A stretch of DNA of 64,000 bases from Desulfovermiculus halophilus DSM 18834 (GCF_000620765.1 NZ_JIAK01000008.1:1-64000), one strand, 5' to 3'; shown: positions 42,293 through 51,659, numbered from the stretch's first letter. The notes: a model not told the origin generated them from the sequence alone. Made by a program: numbers and translations.

Positions 42293-43636
42293 ATGCAGAC
42301 GCGAATCACGCTCCCCCAGTCGGATCTGCCCACCCATTGGTACAACGCGCTGCCCGATTTGCCCACTCCCCTGGCTCCGCCCCTGGATCCGCAGACCGGG
42401 GAAGCTCTGGACCCGCAACAGCTGGAAGCCATTTTCCCCCGGGGGCTGATCGAGCAGGAGCTGAGCTCAGAGCCCTTGATCCCCATTCCTGAGCCGGTCC
42501 AGGACATCTATCGCCTGTGGAGGCCGACACCTCTTATCCGGGCCGCCAGGCTGGAGAAGGCCATCGGGACATCCTGCCGGATTTACTTTAAGGACGAATC
42601 GGTTTCCCCCACCGGTTCGCATAAGCCGAACACAGCGGTCCCCCAAGCCTACTTCAACAAGGCGGAAGGCATTACCCGCCTGTCCACGGAAACCGGGGCC
42701 GGCCAATGGGGAACAGCTCTGTCCTTTGCCTGCCGGATGCTGGATATGCACTGCACTGTGTATATGGTCCGGATCAGCTTTGAACAAAAGCCTTACCGGC
42801 AGATCATCATCAAGTCCTACGGGGGCGAGATCTTCCCCTCTCCGTCCCGCAGGACCAAGAGCGGGTCTGCTGTGCTGGATCAGGACCCGGAGTGCAAGGG
42901 GAGCCTGGGGCTGGCCATTTCCGAGGCGGTTGAAGATGCGGCCACCAACCTCGGAACCAAGTATACCCTGGGCAGTGTGCTCAATCACGTGCTTTTGCAC
43001 CAAACAATCATCGGTCTGGAAACCAGGCAGCAGCTGCAAGCAGTGGGGGAAAAGCCTGATTACCTCATCGGCTGTGTCGGCGGGGGGAGCAACTTCGCCG
43101 GATTGATGCTGCCCTTTCTGCCCTTGAAGCTGGCAGGAGAGGATATTACCTGTATTGCCGCTGAACCCAAGGCCTGCCCGTCATTGACCAGGGGGGCCTA
43201 CAGGTATGATTTCGGGGACATGGCCAGGCTGACCCCCCTGATCAAGATGCACACCCTGGGGCACAGCTTTATGCCGGCGCCCATCCATGCCGGCGGACTC
43301 AGGTATCACGGAAACGCCCCGGTCCTGTGCAATCTGGTTGACGCCGGGGTGGTCCAGCCCAGGGCCTATTTTCAGAACGAATGCTTCGAGGCGGCCAGGC
43401 TTTTTCAGAATACTGAAGGCTTCCTGCCTGCCCCGGAGACCTCCCACGCCATCCGTGCGGCTATCGAAACAGCGGAGAAGGCCAGGCCGGGTTCAAGCAT
43501 GGTCTTTCTGTATTCCGGACACGGGCTCCTGGATCTTGCGTCCTATGAGGCATATTTCCAAGGCAGGCTTGAGGATTATGAGCTTCCCCAGGGGGTTATT
43601 GATGAGGCCTTGACTTCCTGTCCGGAGTGGGAATAA
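42293..43636 (+). CDS. trpB2: TrpB2-type tryptophan synthase beta chain
   Basis: 447 residues from ATG 42293 (AGGAGAG upstream). The length (about 50 more than TrpB1), the N-terminal [19 protein letters not shown] and the loop [16 protein letters not shown] mark the TrpB2 branch (TIGR01415 type). The PLP lysine is K111 in SPTGSHKPN; the phosphate-binding loop is [10 protein letters not shown]. TrpB2 condenses indole and serine, possibly salvaging free indole, since TrpA contact residues are usually changed in this branch. No trpA is adjacent. Tryptophan control by the leader supports a real role in Trp supply. Confidence 0.92.
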   Translation: MQTRITLPQSDLPTHWYNALPDLPTPLAPPLDPQTGEALDPQQLEAIFPRGLIEQELSSEPLIPIPEPVQDIYRLWRPTPLIRAARLEKAIGTSCRIYFKDESVSPTGSHKPNTAVPQAYFNKAEGITRLSTETGAGQWGTALSFACRMLDMHCTVYMVRISFEQKPYRQIIIKSYGGEIFPSPSRRTKSGSAVLDQDPECKGSLGLAISEAVEDAATNLGTKYTLGSVLNHVLLHQTIIGLETRQQLQAVGEKPDYLIGCVGGGSNFAGLMLPFLPLKLAGEDITCIAAEPKACPSLTRGAYRYDFGDMARLTPLIKMHTLGHSFMPAPIHAGGLRYHGNAPVLCNLVDAGVVQPRAYFQNECFEAARLFQNTEGFLPAPETSHAIRAAIETAEKARPGSSMVFLYSGHGLLDLASYEAYFQGRLEDYELPQGVIDEALTSCPEWE

Positions 43637-43677
43637 GCCCGAAATGCCCACAGGGGGGTGGAGCTGGAAGGGCAGAA

Positions 43678-43713
43678 CGGCTGGCGCCCCGGGCTGGGGC
43701 AAAGCGCCAGCCG
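43678..43713 (+). terminator. GC-rich hairpin after trpB2
   Basis: 10-bp stem CGGCTGGCGC (43678-43687) with GCGCCAGCCG (43704-43713) and a 16-base loop. There is no T run, so it is a weak intrinsic terminator or a 3' stabilising structure. Confidence 0.5.
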
Positions 43714-43798
43714 AAGCGGGCCGGGGATTCGCGCATGAAGCAAGCGGGGATGTATTTCCCGCGCAGCTTCAGTGCAGGATGCAAAAAAGGAAACAACT

Positions 43799-43877
43799 GG
43801 CTCTTGGACACAAAAAGTGGAATTGCATCTATAAGAGATGGCAAACTCCAAGAATCCACAGGCTACGTCGAGGAACC
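43799..43877 (+). mobile_element. miniature element, copy E (79 bp, core deleted, perfect target duplication)
   Basis: Ends GGCTCTTGGACAC and (inverted) GGTTCCTCGACG. Perfect 8-bp duplication AAACAACT at 43791-43798 and 43878-43885. It is copy C reduced to its two ends: the left end up to ATAAGAG is joined to ATGGCAAACTCC of the right end. AAGAG occurs at both break points of the full-length form, so the core was probably lost by recombination at this 5-bp microhomology. Confidence 0.88.
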
Positions 43878-43896
43878 AAACAACTTTTTGCCCTGA

Positions 43897-43935
43897 TTAA
43901 GAAAGACAGCCGGGGGGATGTCTCCCCCGGCTGTC
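43897..43935 (-). terminator. terminator of the dodecin gene
   Basis: On the minus strand a 12-bp stem GACAGCCGGGGG/CCCCCGGCTGTC is followed by TTTCTT. It begins seven bases past the dodecin stop. Confidence 0.85.
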
Positions 43936-43941
43936 TCGGTG

Positions 43942-44151
43942 CTATCCTTCGTACTTGAAGGAGAGCCTGACCTTGGCCCGGTACAGAGACACCTTGCCAG
44001 ATTCAACCTTCATATCCAGTTCCTTGACTTCCGCGATCCTGACTTCCCGAAGGGTCTTGGCTGCCGTCTCCACCGCTGTTTTTGCTGCCTCCTCCCACGA
44101 CGTGGGGCTGGTTCCGACCAGATCGATGAATTTGTACACACTTCCGGCCAT
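43942..44151 (-). CDS. dodecin-family flavin-binding protein
   Basis: 69 residues, standard dodecin length: SVYKFIDLVGTSPTSWEEAA, KTAVETAAKTLR, then REVRIAEVKELDMKVESG and YRAKVRLSFKYE. Dodecins form 12-subunit shells that store or buffer flavins or CoA. Single gene with its own terminator, divergent from ycaO. Confidence 0.94.
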   Translation of the reverse strand: MAGSVYKFIDLVGTSPTSWEEAAKTAVETAAKTLREVRIAEVKELDMKVESGKVSLYRAKVRLSFKYEG

Positions 44152-44259
44152 GGTCTACCTCCTTGGTTGAGGGATACGCACGGATCTTCACTTTTATGCG
44201 TATTGTATCTATAACCCGGCTGGAAAACGTATGTCAAACACCAGGCAAAGAGGAAATCC

Positions 44260-45597
44260 ATGCAGCTGACGAATCGGGTCCGCAACGAGTTCTACAAATG
44301 CGATGTTCCGGACAACACTCTGGATCGAATCCAAAACGGCTTGGATCGTCTGGGGCTCGCCGCCCAGTATTCCGGGGTACAGGCCTCAAAGGGGTTGTAC
44401 TGGGGGCGGGTATGGATCGAATCCCTGCATTTGATCTGTGAAGGCAAGGGAAAAAGCAGCAGGCTGGCCAAGACCAGCGCCTATGCCGAGCTTGCGGAAC
44501 GGCTCAGCGCCGGCCTCTACTATCCGGCCTTCGAGGAACAGGTCAGGTTTCATCTTCCGGCCCTGTATGAGGCCAGGACCCGGGATTTTTTGAACTACGC
44601 CTGGATGGACGGGTATGTGCAGGGGCATCAGGACCACATCCAGGGACCGCTGATTCGAATCGAGGATCTGTTGTCCGGGCAGACCCATCTGAGGCCGGAT
44701 CAGGTGCAGGAGATCAAGGACTCGGAGATGGCCGGGCACTGGGTGGACGGGTACTCACTGCTCCAGGAGCAGAAAGTCAAGGTTCCCATGAAGTTCGCGG
44801 CCTATATCCACGGAACCAACGGCATCGCGGCCGGAAACGTTTTGGAGGAGGCCCTGGTTCAGGCCGCCTGCGAGGTCTTTGAGCGTCATACCCAGATCCG
44901 GGTGGTCAGGGGGGAGGACCAGGTGCCGAGCATCGACCCGGAGTCCATTGAGGATGAGTCAGTCCATGAGATGCTCGCATTCTATGCGGCCAACAATGTT
45001 CAGGTCACCCTGAAGGACCTGTCCTTCGGCGGGCTTTTCCCCGTGCTTGCCGCGGTGTACACCAACCGCAACCTGCCCCCTGACCGGCTGGAATACAGGA
45101 CGTTCATCCCCGGGGCCGCTTTTCACAGCCGGGAGGCCTTGAGTCGATGCTTTACCGAAGGGATTCAGGGCAAAAAGTCCCTGCAGGCGGTTCGGGCTCA
45201 GCTTGATCAGCCGGTTCGGCCCAAGTCCGAGGTCAATTCCTATTATCTGCTCATGAAATGCGGGGTTTCTCCCACAGACGTGTCTTTTCTGGATCGCGGG
45301 GAGATGTGCCAGTATCGGGAATGGAAGGCCCGGGACATGGCCGAGGAGCTGGCGTCTATTAAGGATATCTGCCGCCGGCTGGACACGGACTGCATTGTCC
45401 TTGATCACACCCATCCGGTTATCGGTTTTCCTGTGGTCCGGGTGATCATGCCCGGGATCTCGGATTTTTTGCCTTTCCTGCCCGGCGATGTCCTGACCAG
45501 CGAGCGGACCAAGCCGTCCACGGCCTGGAAAGGGGAGGAGTACAAGCGGATCGCGGCCAGTTTTTTCCACTCCGGGTCCGGGAACGCCGCCGGGTAA
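44260..45597 (+). CDS. stand-alone YcaO-domain protein
   Basis: 445 residues. The YcaO ATP-binding pattern is visible: acidic residues in TSAYAELAERLSAG and the ExxxQxxCExxER stretch EEALVQAACEVFERHTQIR, with a Pro-rich SGSGNAAG end not typical of azoline cyclodehydratases. The sequence KVPMKFAAYIHGTNGIAAGN matches YcaO proteins without precursor-peptide neighbours. YcaO enzymes phosphorylate amide oxygens to form azolines or thioamides; no TfuA, E1-like partner or short precursor gene is seen here. The HAD phosphatase gene follows after 32 bases. Confidence 0.85.
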   Translation: MQLTNRVRNEFYKCDVPDNTLDRIQNGLDRLGLAAQYSGVQASKGLYWGRVWIESLHLICEGKGKSSRLAKTSAYAELAERLSAGLYYPAFEEQVRFHLPALYEARTRDFLNYAWMDGYVQGHQDHIQGPLIRIEDLLSGQTHLRPDQVQEIKDSEMAGHWVDGYSLLQEQKVKVPMKFAAYIHGTNGIAAGNVLEEALVQAACEVFERHTQIRVVRGEDQVPSIDPESIEDESVHEMLAFYAANNVQVTLKDLSFGGLFPVLAAVYTNRNLPPDRLEYRTFIPGAAFHSREALSRCFTEGIQGKKSLQAVRAQLDQPVRPKSEVNSYYLLMKCGVSPTDVSFLDRGEMCQYREWKARDMAEELASIKDICRRLDTDCIVLDHTHPVIGFPVVRVIMPGISDFLPFLPGDVLTSERTKPSTAWKGEEYKRIAASFFHSGSGNAAG

Positions 45598-45629
45598 GAG
45601 GGCCTTCATCCTGTCCCAAGGAGATTATC

Positions 45630-46289
45630 ATGTCCGATAAATATGAGGCGGTGCTTTTCGATCTGGACGGCACCCTGTTAAATACCATAGCCGATCTGAC
45701 TGCGAGCATGAACGAGGTTCTCGAACAGCGGGGATGCCCGGTGCATTCTGAAGATGACTACCGGTATTTTGTCGGAGACGGGGTGCACATGCTGGCCGCC
45801 AGGGCCCTGCCGGGGCCTTTGCCCTCAGAAGCCGCTGTCCAAGAAGCGGTGCAGGCCTTTCGGCAGGTCTACAGCCGGCGGTGGCGGGAGACGACCAGAC
45901 CCTATCCCGGAATCGAGGACCTGCTGCAGGCCCTGATGCACAAGGGTGTTCCCATGGGGGTGGTGAGCAACAAACCGCACGAACCCACCTTGGCCTGCAT
46001 CCAGGCCTTCTTTCCCCATGTGCCTTTTGCCGTTGTTGCAGGGCAGACAGAGGATCTGCCTCCCAAGCCCGATCCGGCCGGCCTGCACGTAGCCCTTAAG
46101 GCCTGTGGGGCAGCTCCGGAACGCAGCCTGTACCTGGGCGACAGCAATATTGACATGCAGGCGGCGCGCCGGGCCGGGATGAAAGCTGTCGGGGCCGCAT
46201 GGGGATTCCGGACCAGAGAGGAACTCGAAGAGCACGAGGCTTTTTATGTAGCTGCCCACCCCCTGGATGTGGTCAAGCTCATGGGGTAA
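45630..46289 (+). CDS. gph: HAD-family phosphatase, phosphoglycolate phosphatase type
   Basis: 219 residues, HAD subfamily IA. Motif I FDLDGTLLNT (Asp nucleophile), motif II GVVSNKPHEPT, motif III Lys in DLPPKPDP and motif IV YLGDSNIDMQAA. The GTLLNTIADL and GVSNKP-type features match Gph, which removes 2-phosphoglycolate arising from DNA repair. Preceded by AAGGAG and probably co-transcribed with ycaO. Confidence 0.88.
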   Translation: MSDKYEAVLFDLDGTLLNTIADLTASMNEVLEQRGCPVHSEDDYRYFVGDGVHMLAARALPGPLPSEAAVQEAVQAFRQVYSRRWRETTRPYPGIEDLLQALMHKGVPMGVVSNKPHEPTLACIQAFFPHVPFAVVAGQTEDLPPKPDPAGLHVALKACGAAPERSLYLGDSNIDMQAARRAGMKAVGAAWGFRTREELEEHEAFYVAAHPLDVVKLMG

Positions 46290-46317
46290 AAGTGCTTCTG
46301 CTTTGGAGCCGGAGGAC

Positions 46318-46830
46318 TCAGTTCCCCTCCATGATCTTCTTGGGGCAGGAAGGCTTGAGGTAGCACTCCTCGCAGTTGCTGCGAAAGGGCAGTCTGGTCA
46401 GCATTCCGTATTGGACGCTGAGCTGTCCGGAGTTGGAGAACTCAAGCCCGACTTCGGCCAGGGAGTTTTTCAGAATCTTGTTTGGTTCCGGAACCGGGGC
46501 GCAGGTTCCCAGGGAGGCCTCGGGAACTGCTTCCAGCAACGCGGCCATGAGCATGGCCTGGGCCACCAATGGGGCATTGTGCCCATGCTCAGTGCCGGAC
46601 GATTGTTCCTGGTGCAGGGTGTTCTCAGCCTCCGGGGTGAGGTATATAAGGATGTAGCCCTTGTTCTGCCCCAGGCGGTAGGCCCGGAGATGGGTGAACA
46701 GCTTCTGCCACAGCTGCTCGATTTCCTGGGCCTGATCCCCGCTGATGCGGCGCTGGCCGGAGAGGATCATAAATGTCTCCAGGTCGAAATGGGGTGTGAT
46801 CTGCACCGGGGAAAGGGGAAGCTTTTTCAT
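46318..46830 (-). CDS. conserved protein with C-terminal cysteine cluster
   Basis: 170 residues from ATG 46830; a GTG at 46878 would add 16 residues. I do not recognise the family. It starts KKLPLSPVQITPHFDLETFM and ends with four Cys around NCEECYLKPSCPKK, which could hold a zinc ion or iron-sulfur cluster. The body is soluble and alpha-helical with no signal peptide. Convergent with gph, with 28 bases between the stops. A truncated mobile element lies upstream. Confidence 0.5.
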   Translation of the reverse strand: MKKLPLSPVQITPHFDLETFMILSGQRRISGDQAQEIEQLWQKLFTHLRAYRLGQNKGYILIYLTPEAENTLHQEQSSGTEHGHNAPLVAQAMLMAALLEAVPEASLGTCAPVPEPNKILKNSLAEVGLEFSNSGQLSVQYGMLTRLPFRSNCEECYLKPSCPKKIMEGN

Positions 46831-46904
46831 AAACCAGGCTCGCGAATAAGGTTGTGATCGTTCAGGCCCCCTTCCCAAAGTTCAGGGGGCCTTGTCCAGT
46901 TTCT

Positions 46905-46984
46905 GTGTGGGCCTGCCGCTCACGGCACACAGAAGAGACGGCAAACTCTTATGTAGACAATTCCACGTTTTGTGTCGAAGAGCC
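46905..46984 (-). mobile_element. miniature element, copy F (truncated, one end left)
   Basis: Only one family end is present (inverted GGCTCTTCGACAC at 46972-46984), with the adjoining arm (GGCACACAGAAGAGACGGCAAA-type, 46925-46946) and the GGGCCTGCCGCTCACGG block. The other end and most of the core are missing and no target duplication is detectable. A 13-bp inverted repeat GCCTTGTCCAGTT (46889-46901 and, inverted, 47026-47038) encloses the fragment. Confidence 0.75.
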
Positions 46985-47100
46985 AAAATAATCAAGCAGC
47001 CAGGATCAGGAGGCCTTCAGCGCCTAACTGGACAAGGCATCCTGAACAAATACATCAAGCTCGCATGTGCATTGGAATCGACCGTCATGGATACATGGCC

Positions 47101-47538
47101 TCAACCCTGGGGCTGCGCTCCTAAAATAAGGTCCTTGAGCCAGTCCGGTACCGGAATCGGCTTTCCCTCCGGGCCGATGCAGGCATGCTGGGTGTAGCCG
47201 GAGGTCATGAATGTATTGTTTGTTGTGGTGTTGTAGACTTCATAGTGAAAGGTCAGTGAGGCCCGGCCCCAGGACCCGATGCCGGTCCTGATCCGGATCA
47301 GATCTTCGAACCGGGCCGGTGCCCGGTAGCGGCAAAAGGCCTCCCGGACCGGCAGGCTGACCCCGCGGGCCTCTATCTCAGTATAGCTCATGCCCAGCTG
47401 GCGGATGAAGTGGCTTCTGGCCTGTTCAAACCAGTGCAGGTAGTTTCCGTAGTAGACCACCCCCATGGCGTCCGTTTCGCCAAAGGATACCTGGTGCGGC
47501 CACCAGATTTCCGGGCTGGGAAACGTGTCCTGTCTCAT
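47101..47538 (-). CDS. acyl-CoA thioesterase, YbgC/4-hydroxybenzoyl-CoA type
   Basis: 145 residues from ATG 47538. Hot-dog fold hallmarks: QVSFGETDAMGVVYYGNYLHW (with the catalytic Asp), FEQARSHFIRQLG, and RYRAPARFEDLIRIRT. The ATG overlaps the stop of the upstream apgM-like gene (ATGA), so the two are translationally coupled. Probably hydrolyses acyl-CoA thioesters; its link with the threonine genes is unclear. Confidence 0.9.
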   Translation of the reverse strand: MRQDTFPSPEIWWPHQVSFGETDAMGVVYYGNYLHWFEQARSHFIRQLGMSYTEIEARGVSLPVREAFCRYRAPARFEDLIRIRTGIGSWGRASLTFHYEVYNTTTNNTFMTSGYTQHACIGPEGKPIPVPDWLKDLILGAQPQG

Positions 47539-48743
47539 CCGTCCGCCTCCTGCATGCGGTCCAGGAGATAGGGAAGCAACAAATGCCCGGCCTCCAGGTG
47601 CACATCCCCTGCCGCGGCCGCCGCTTCGCTGAATCCCTCGTGGGCTCCGGATTGGATCTGCCTGCTGTCCAGAAAGCAGAAGGGCACCGGTTCTGTCGTA
47701 TGGGTCCGGACCCCTACCGGGGTGAGGTGATCGCAGGCCATGCACACGGCGCCTTCCATCCGGGCCAGATCGAGCATAACCGGCCCGACGATGTGCTCGT
47801 CAAAGCGTTCGATGGCCTGGATCTTACAATCCAGATCTCCGGCATGGCCGCATTCATCCGGGCCCTCCAGGTGAACAAAGACAAAGTCGCCATGCTCCAG
47901 AAAGTTCAGTGCGGCCTGGACCTTGCCCTGGTAGTTGGTGTCCACCAGCCCGGTGGCTCCGGGAACGTCCAGGACGTCCATGCCCGCTGCCCGGCCCAGC
48001 CCCTTGATCAGGTCCACGGCTGAAATGACCGCGCCTCTGAGGCCGAAGGTGTGTGCAAAAGAGGGCAGAGCCAAAGGAGGGCCCTGGCCCCAGGGCCAGA
48101 TGGCGTTCGCTTGGGTCTGGTTCCATGCCGAGGTCAGGATGGAGTGGGCCCGGTGGATCATGGAATCCAAGAGCGGACTGCGGGCATAAACCTCCAGGGC
48201 CGGAGCCAGAGGCGTGTTCAGGATGTCGTGGGGGGGCACGAGATCCAGCCCGGCTTCAAGGGTCCCGACTCCATCCGTGTGCTTGAGCAGGTGGCGATAC
48301 TGAAATCCGGGGATGATCTGGACCTGGTCGGTGTCCAGTTCGGTGCGCAGGACCTGAAGCAGGTTCAGGGCCTCCTCGTTCTGGATGTGGCCGCCGCTGT
48401 GATCGAGCATGAGACCGGACGGGGAGAGCTCGGAGACTGTGCACAGATTCAGGCGGTAGATGAGATCCGAAGGTGCGCAGTCCAAGCCCTGGGCTGCGGC
48501 CTCGATGGGCCCCCGGCCGGTGTGATACCGTTTTGGGGCGTAGCCCATGATGGCCATGTTGGCGATATCCGAACCGGCCGGCATGCCCGAAGGGATGGTC
48601 CGGCAGGTGCCTACCGTACCCTGGGCTGCGGCTGCATCCATGTTCGGGGTCCGGGCCGCCTGCAGCGGAGTGCGGCCGTCCAGCTCTTGGGCCGGATAAT
48701 CGCCCATGCCGTCGGCGATCAGGATCAGAAGCTTTCGGGGCAT
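47535..48743 (-). CDS. apgM-family enzyme, probable homoserine kinase type (TIGR02535-like)
   Basis: 402 residues from ATG 48743. Alkaline-phosphatase-superfamily fold: LILIADGMGDYP (metal-binding Asp), SDIANMAIMGYAP, HLEGPDECGHAGDL and MACDHLTPVGVRTHTTEPVPF. It resembles cofactor-independent phosphoglycerate mutase (ApgM). A branch of this family (described as proposed homoserine kinase) replaces ThrB in bacteria that have hom and thrC but no thrB. Lying just downstream of hom in the same operon, it most likely phosphorylates homoserine; glycolytic mutase activity is the alternative. Confidence 0.82.
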   Translation of the reverse strand: MPRKLLILIADGMGDYPAQELDGRTPLQAARTPNMDAAAAQGTVGTCRTIPSGMPAGSDIANMAIMGYAPKRYHTGRGPIEAAAQGLDCAPSDLIYRLNLCTVSELSPSGLMLDHSGGHIQNEEALNLLQVLRTELDTDQVQIIPGFQYRHLLKHTDGVGTLEAGLDLVPPHDILNTPLAPALEVYARSPLLDSMIHRAHSILTSAWNQTQANAIWPWGQGPPLALPSFAHTFGLRGAVISAVDLIKGLGRAAGMDVLDVPGATGLVDTNYQGKVQAALNFLEHGDFVFVHLEGPDECGHAGDLDCKIQAIERFDEHIVGPVMLDLARMEGAVCMACDHLTPVGVRTHTTEPVPFCFLDSRQIQSGAHEGFSEAAAAAGDVHLEAGHLLLPYLLDRMQEADG

Positions 48744-48815
48744 AGTGTCTCGCGGCCGGCTTTGGTCTGCCAAAGCCGGTGGGTTGTCGGGAAGTCTTTG
48801 ATCCCAGTTTCTTGG

Positions 48816-50108
48816 CTACAGCAGCCGGTAATGCACAGTGGGGGCCTTGATGAAGTCCAGTCCGGAGATCTCGCGTACAGCAGAGTTGACGTCTTTGAGC
48901 TGGGCGGTGTGGGTCAAGAAGACAACCGGCACGGTCTGGCCGTTGGCTTCCTGTTTCTGGACCACCTGGGCGATGCTGATGTTGTGCTCGCCCATGATTC
49001 CGGACAAGACCGAAAGGACCCCTGGGCGGTCCTGGACCGTGAACCGGAAGTAATGCTTGGCCGAGGTGAGCTCCGGCGGGAGGATGGAGGCCTTGGGCAT
49101 GGAGAGGTCCAGAAAGCCGGTGTTATTGTAAAATGCCTTGCGGTTGACCAGGGTCATGATATCGGCCAGAACAGCACTGCCCGTGGGCAGATCCCCGGCT
49201 CCCTGGCCGTAGAGCATAATCGGACCCACGGCATTGCCTTCGAGCAGAACGGCGTTAAACGGACCATCTACCTTGGCCAGCATGTGATCGGAACGGACCA
49301 GGGCCGGAAAGACCCCGGCCTGCAAGGATCCGGACTGTTCCTTGACCTGGGCGATGAGCTTGAGCACATAGCCGAAGTCCTTGGCCCGCAGGATGTCGTA
49401 CTGATCAACATCTCGAATTCCATGCACCGGGAGCTCGTGCAGGGGGTAGTCCTGACCGTAGGCCAGACGGATGAGCACCGTCAGCTTGTGGGCTGCATCC
49501 AGGCCGTCGACGTCCAGGGCCGGATCCGCCTCGGCGTACCCTTTGTCCTGGGCCAGGGCCAGGGCCTGCTCATAGCCCAGCTGCTTGTGGGTCATTTCCG
49601 AAAGGATGAAGTTGGCCGTGCCGTTCAGGATCCCGGTCAGGGACTTGATCCGGTTCCCGGCCAAGCTTTCCTTCAGGGTCTGGACGATGGGGATGCCGCC
49701 GGCCACGCTGGCTTCATAATACAGCCCCAGATTCCTGGCTGCGGCCAGCTCGAAGAGCTCTGGGCCGTGCTCGGCCAGCAGGGCCTTGTTGGCCGTGACC
49801 ACGGATTTCCCCGCCAGGAGGGAGTTCTTGATCAGTCTGTAGGCGTCGTCTTGGCCCCCGATAAGCTCGACGATGATGTCCAGCTCCGGGTCATGGACAA
49901 GATCCTCCATTCTGGCGGTAAAGGTTGTGTCTGCATCCGGAAGGCTGGACCTGGACTTTTGCAGATCCCGGACCAGTATGGTCTTCACTGTCAGCTCCGC
50001 GCCCAGACGCTTGGTGATCCAGCTCCGGTTGCTCTCCAGGATCTGGAGCAGCCCGCTGCCAACTGTGCCGAATCCGGCGAGTCCAATGCGGATACCCGTA
50101 TCCTCCAT
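48816..50108 (-). CDS. hom: homoserine dehydrogenase
   Basis: 430 residues. N-terminal Rossmann motif GLAGFGTVGSG, then VVTANKALLAEHG, SVAGGIPIVQTLKESLAGNR and GILNGTANFILSEM (diagnostic). The catalytic YAEADPALDVDG block precedes a C-terminal ACT domain (FRFTVQDRPGVLSVLSGIMG), which likely gives threonine feedback control. It reduces aspartate semialdehyde to homoserine. It starts three bases after the aminotransferase stop, in an operon of four genes. Confidence 0.96.
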   Translation of the reverse strand: MEDTGIRIGLAGFGTVGSGLLQILESNRSWITKRLGAELTVKTILVRDLQKSRSSLPDADTTFTARMEDLVHDPELDIIVELIGGQDDAYRLIKNSLLAGKSVVTANKALLAEHGPELFELAAARNLGLYYEASVAGGIPIVQTLKESLAGNRIKSLTGILNGTANFILSEMTHKQLGYEQALALAQDKGYAEADPALDVDGLDAAHKLTVLIRLAYGQDYPLHELPVHGIRDVDQYDILRAKDFGYVLKLIAQVKEQSGSLQAGVFPALVRSDHMLAKVDGPFNAVLLEGNAVGPIMLYGQGAGDLPTGSAVLADIMTLVNRKAFYNNTGFLDLSMPKASILPPELTSAKHYFRFTVQDRPGVLSVLSGIMGEHNISIAQVVQKQEANGQTVPVVFLTHTAQLKDVNSAVREISGLDFIKAPTVHYRLL

Positions 50109-50111
50109 GTA

Positions 50112-51281
50112 TTACCTCACGACCTTTTTCAGGCCTCGAATGGCCTGATTGGTGCGGTGTCGATTCTCAACCAGGGCGAAACGGACGTACTGATCCCCGA
50201 AGTGGCCGAAGCCCAGTCCGGGGGAAACTGCCACCTTGGCCTCCCGGAGCAGCAGCTTGGAAAACTCGACTGAGCCCATGTCCTGAAACTGCTCCGGTAT
50301 CTTGGCCCACACAAACATTGTTGCCTTGGGCGGCTGAACCGGCCATCCGATGCGGTTTAGCCCGCTGATCAGGCTGTCCCGCCGGGACTGATACTCGTCC
50401 ACGATCTCCTGCACGCAGTCCTGAGACTCGTTTAAGGCCACAATGGACGCGATTTGAATAGGCTGGAAAATGCCATAGTCCAAATAGCTCTTGAGCCGGG
50501 TCAGGGCATGGACGATATCCGGGTTCCCGGAGCAGAATCCCACCCGCCAGCCGGCCATGGAATAGCTTTTGGACATGGAGAAGAACTCCACGCCCACATC
50601 CTTGGCGCCTTCGGCCTGCAGAAAGCTGGGCGGGGTGTAGCCGTCAAAGCCCAGATCGGCATAGGCCAGATCGTGAATCACCCAGATGTTGTGTTCCTTG
50701 GCGAAGTCGACGATTTTTTGGAAAAACTGCAGATCGACCACCGCTGTGGTCGGATTGTGGGGAAAGGAGAGGATCAGCAGCTTGGGCTGGGGCCAGGTCT
50801 GCTGGGTTGCAGACAGCAGGTCCTGAAAGAAGTCCCGATCCACCCCGATGGGTATGCGCCGGACGTCCGCGCCGGCGATGATCGCGCTGTAGGTATGGAT
50901 GGGGTAGGTTGGGTCCGGGACAAAGACCACGTCCCCCGGGCTGAGCATGGCCAGCGCCAAGTGGGAGAGACCTTCCTTGGCCCCGATAGTGACCACGGTT
51001 TCCCGCTCCGGATCGAGGTCCACATCGTATCTGCGGGCGTACCAGTCGGTGATGGCCCGGCGCAGATTGGGCAGCCCCCTGGAAGCGGAATAGCGGTGAT
51101 TGACAGCTTTTGGCGCGGCTTCCATCAGCTTATCCACGATATGCCGGGGAGTGGGAATGTCCGGGTTGCCCATTCCCAGGTCGACGATATCGTCGCCTTT
51201 GCGCCGAAGCTCCATCTTCAGATCGTTGACCACTGCGAAGACATATGGAGGTAGCCGCTGCATGCGGGGGAACTGGTGCAT
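50112..51281 (-). CDS. PLP-dependent aminotransferase (aspartate/alanine type, AlaC-like)
   Basis: 389 residues. Class I fold: [52 protein letters not shown] and the PLP lysine in [17 protein letters not shown]; Arg in [12 protein letters not shown] binds the substrate carboxylate. It resembles AlaC and the aminotransferases often placed next to hom. It may make aspartate for the threonine/methionine branch or alanine from pyruvate. First gene of the operon with hom, apgM-type kinase and thioesterase. Confidence 0.93.
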   Translation of the reverse strand: MHQFPRMQRLPPYVFAVVNDLKMELRRKGDDIVDLGMGNPDIPTPRHIVDKLMEAAPKAVNHRYSASRGLPNLRRAITDWYARRYDVDLDPERETVVTIGAKEGLSHLALAMLSPGDVVFVPDPTYPIHTYSAIIAGADVRRIPIGVDRDFFQDLLSATQQTWPQPKLLILSFPHNPTTAVVDLQFFQKIVDFAKEHNIWVIHDLAYADLGFDGYTPPSFLQAEGAKDVGVEFFSMSKSYSMAGWRVGFCSGNPDIVHALTRLKSYLDYGIFQPIQIASIVALNESQDCVQEIVDEYQSRRDSLISGLNRIGWPVQPPKATMFVWAKIPEQFQDMGSVEFSKLLLREAKVAVSPGLGFGHFGDQYVRFALVENRHRTNQAIRGLKKVVR

Positions 51282-51659
51282 AGTGAACTCCCCTGGAAAT
51301 TAGGACGGATGTGAACTGATCATTGTAGTGGACTGCACGCTGCATCTCAGTGCGTCCAGCCGCGCACGCTCCTTCCCGCATGCATCAGGGTCTGCGGGCA
51401 AAGGCTTGATCGTTTGTAGCGACGATGCCTGGCTTGTGTCAATCAGATATCGGTACTCCGAGGCTGTCTGTGGATGTGCAGAGTCCGCCGGTTCTTTTGT
51501 GTGCCTCTTTTTGGCAGGGAGCCAGTACTGAGACGGTCCGGCGTTGACTTTTTTTTCAGACTGCTTACAGATTGTGTGATTCGGTGAAGGTGCAATCTTC
51601 CGCAATCCGGGAGATGGCGTGTCTGGTTGCAGTTTTGAAATCGGTTCGGAGTTGGGGAT
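51282..51659. other. non-coding gap between the divergent aminotransferase and hsp20 genes
   Basis: About 380 bases holding the divergent promoters. A TTGACT (51544-51549) about 110 bases before hsp20 is the only -35-like box noted, without a convincing -10. No heat-shock operator (CIRCE) or miniature element was seen. Confidence 0.4.

Noticed and set aside
48051-50273. 740-codon open frame on the plus strand
   Set aside because: It is antisense to apgM and hom, whose protein families are clear; GC-rich genes give long shadow frames.
51328-51659. CRISPR array or small gene in the hsp20 upstream gap
   Set aside because: No regularly spaced repeats anywhere in the window and no convincing coding frame here.
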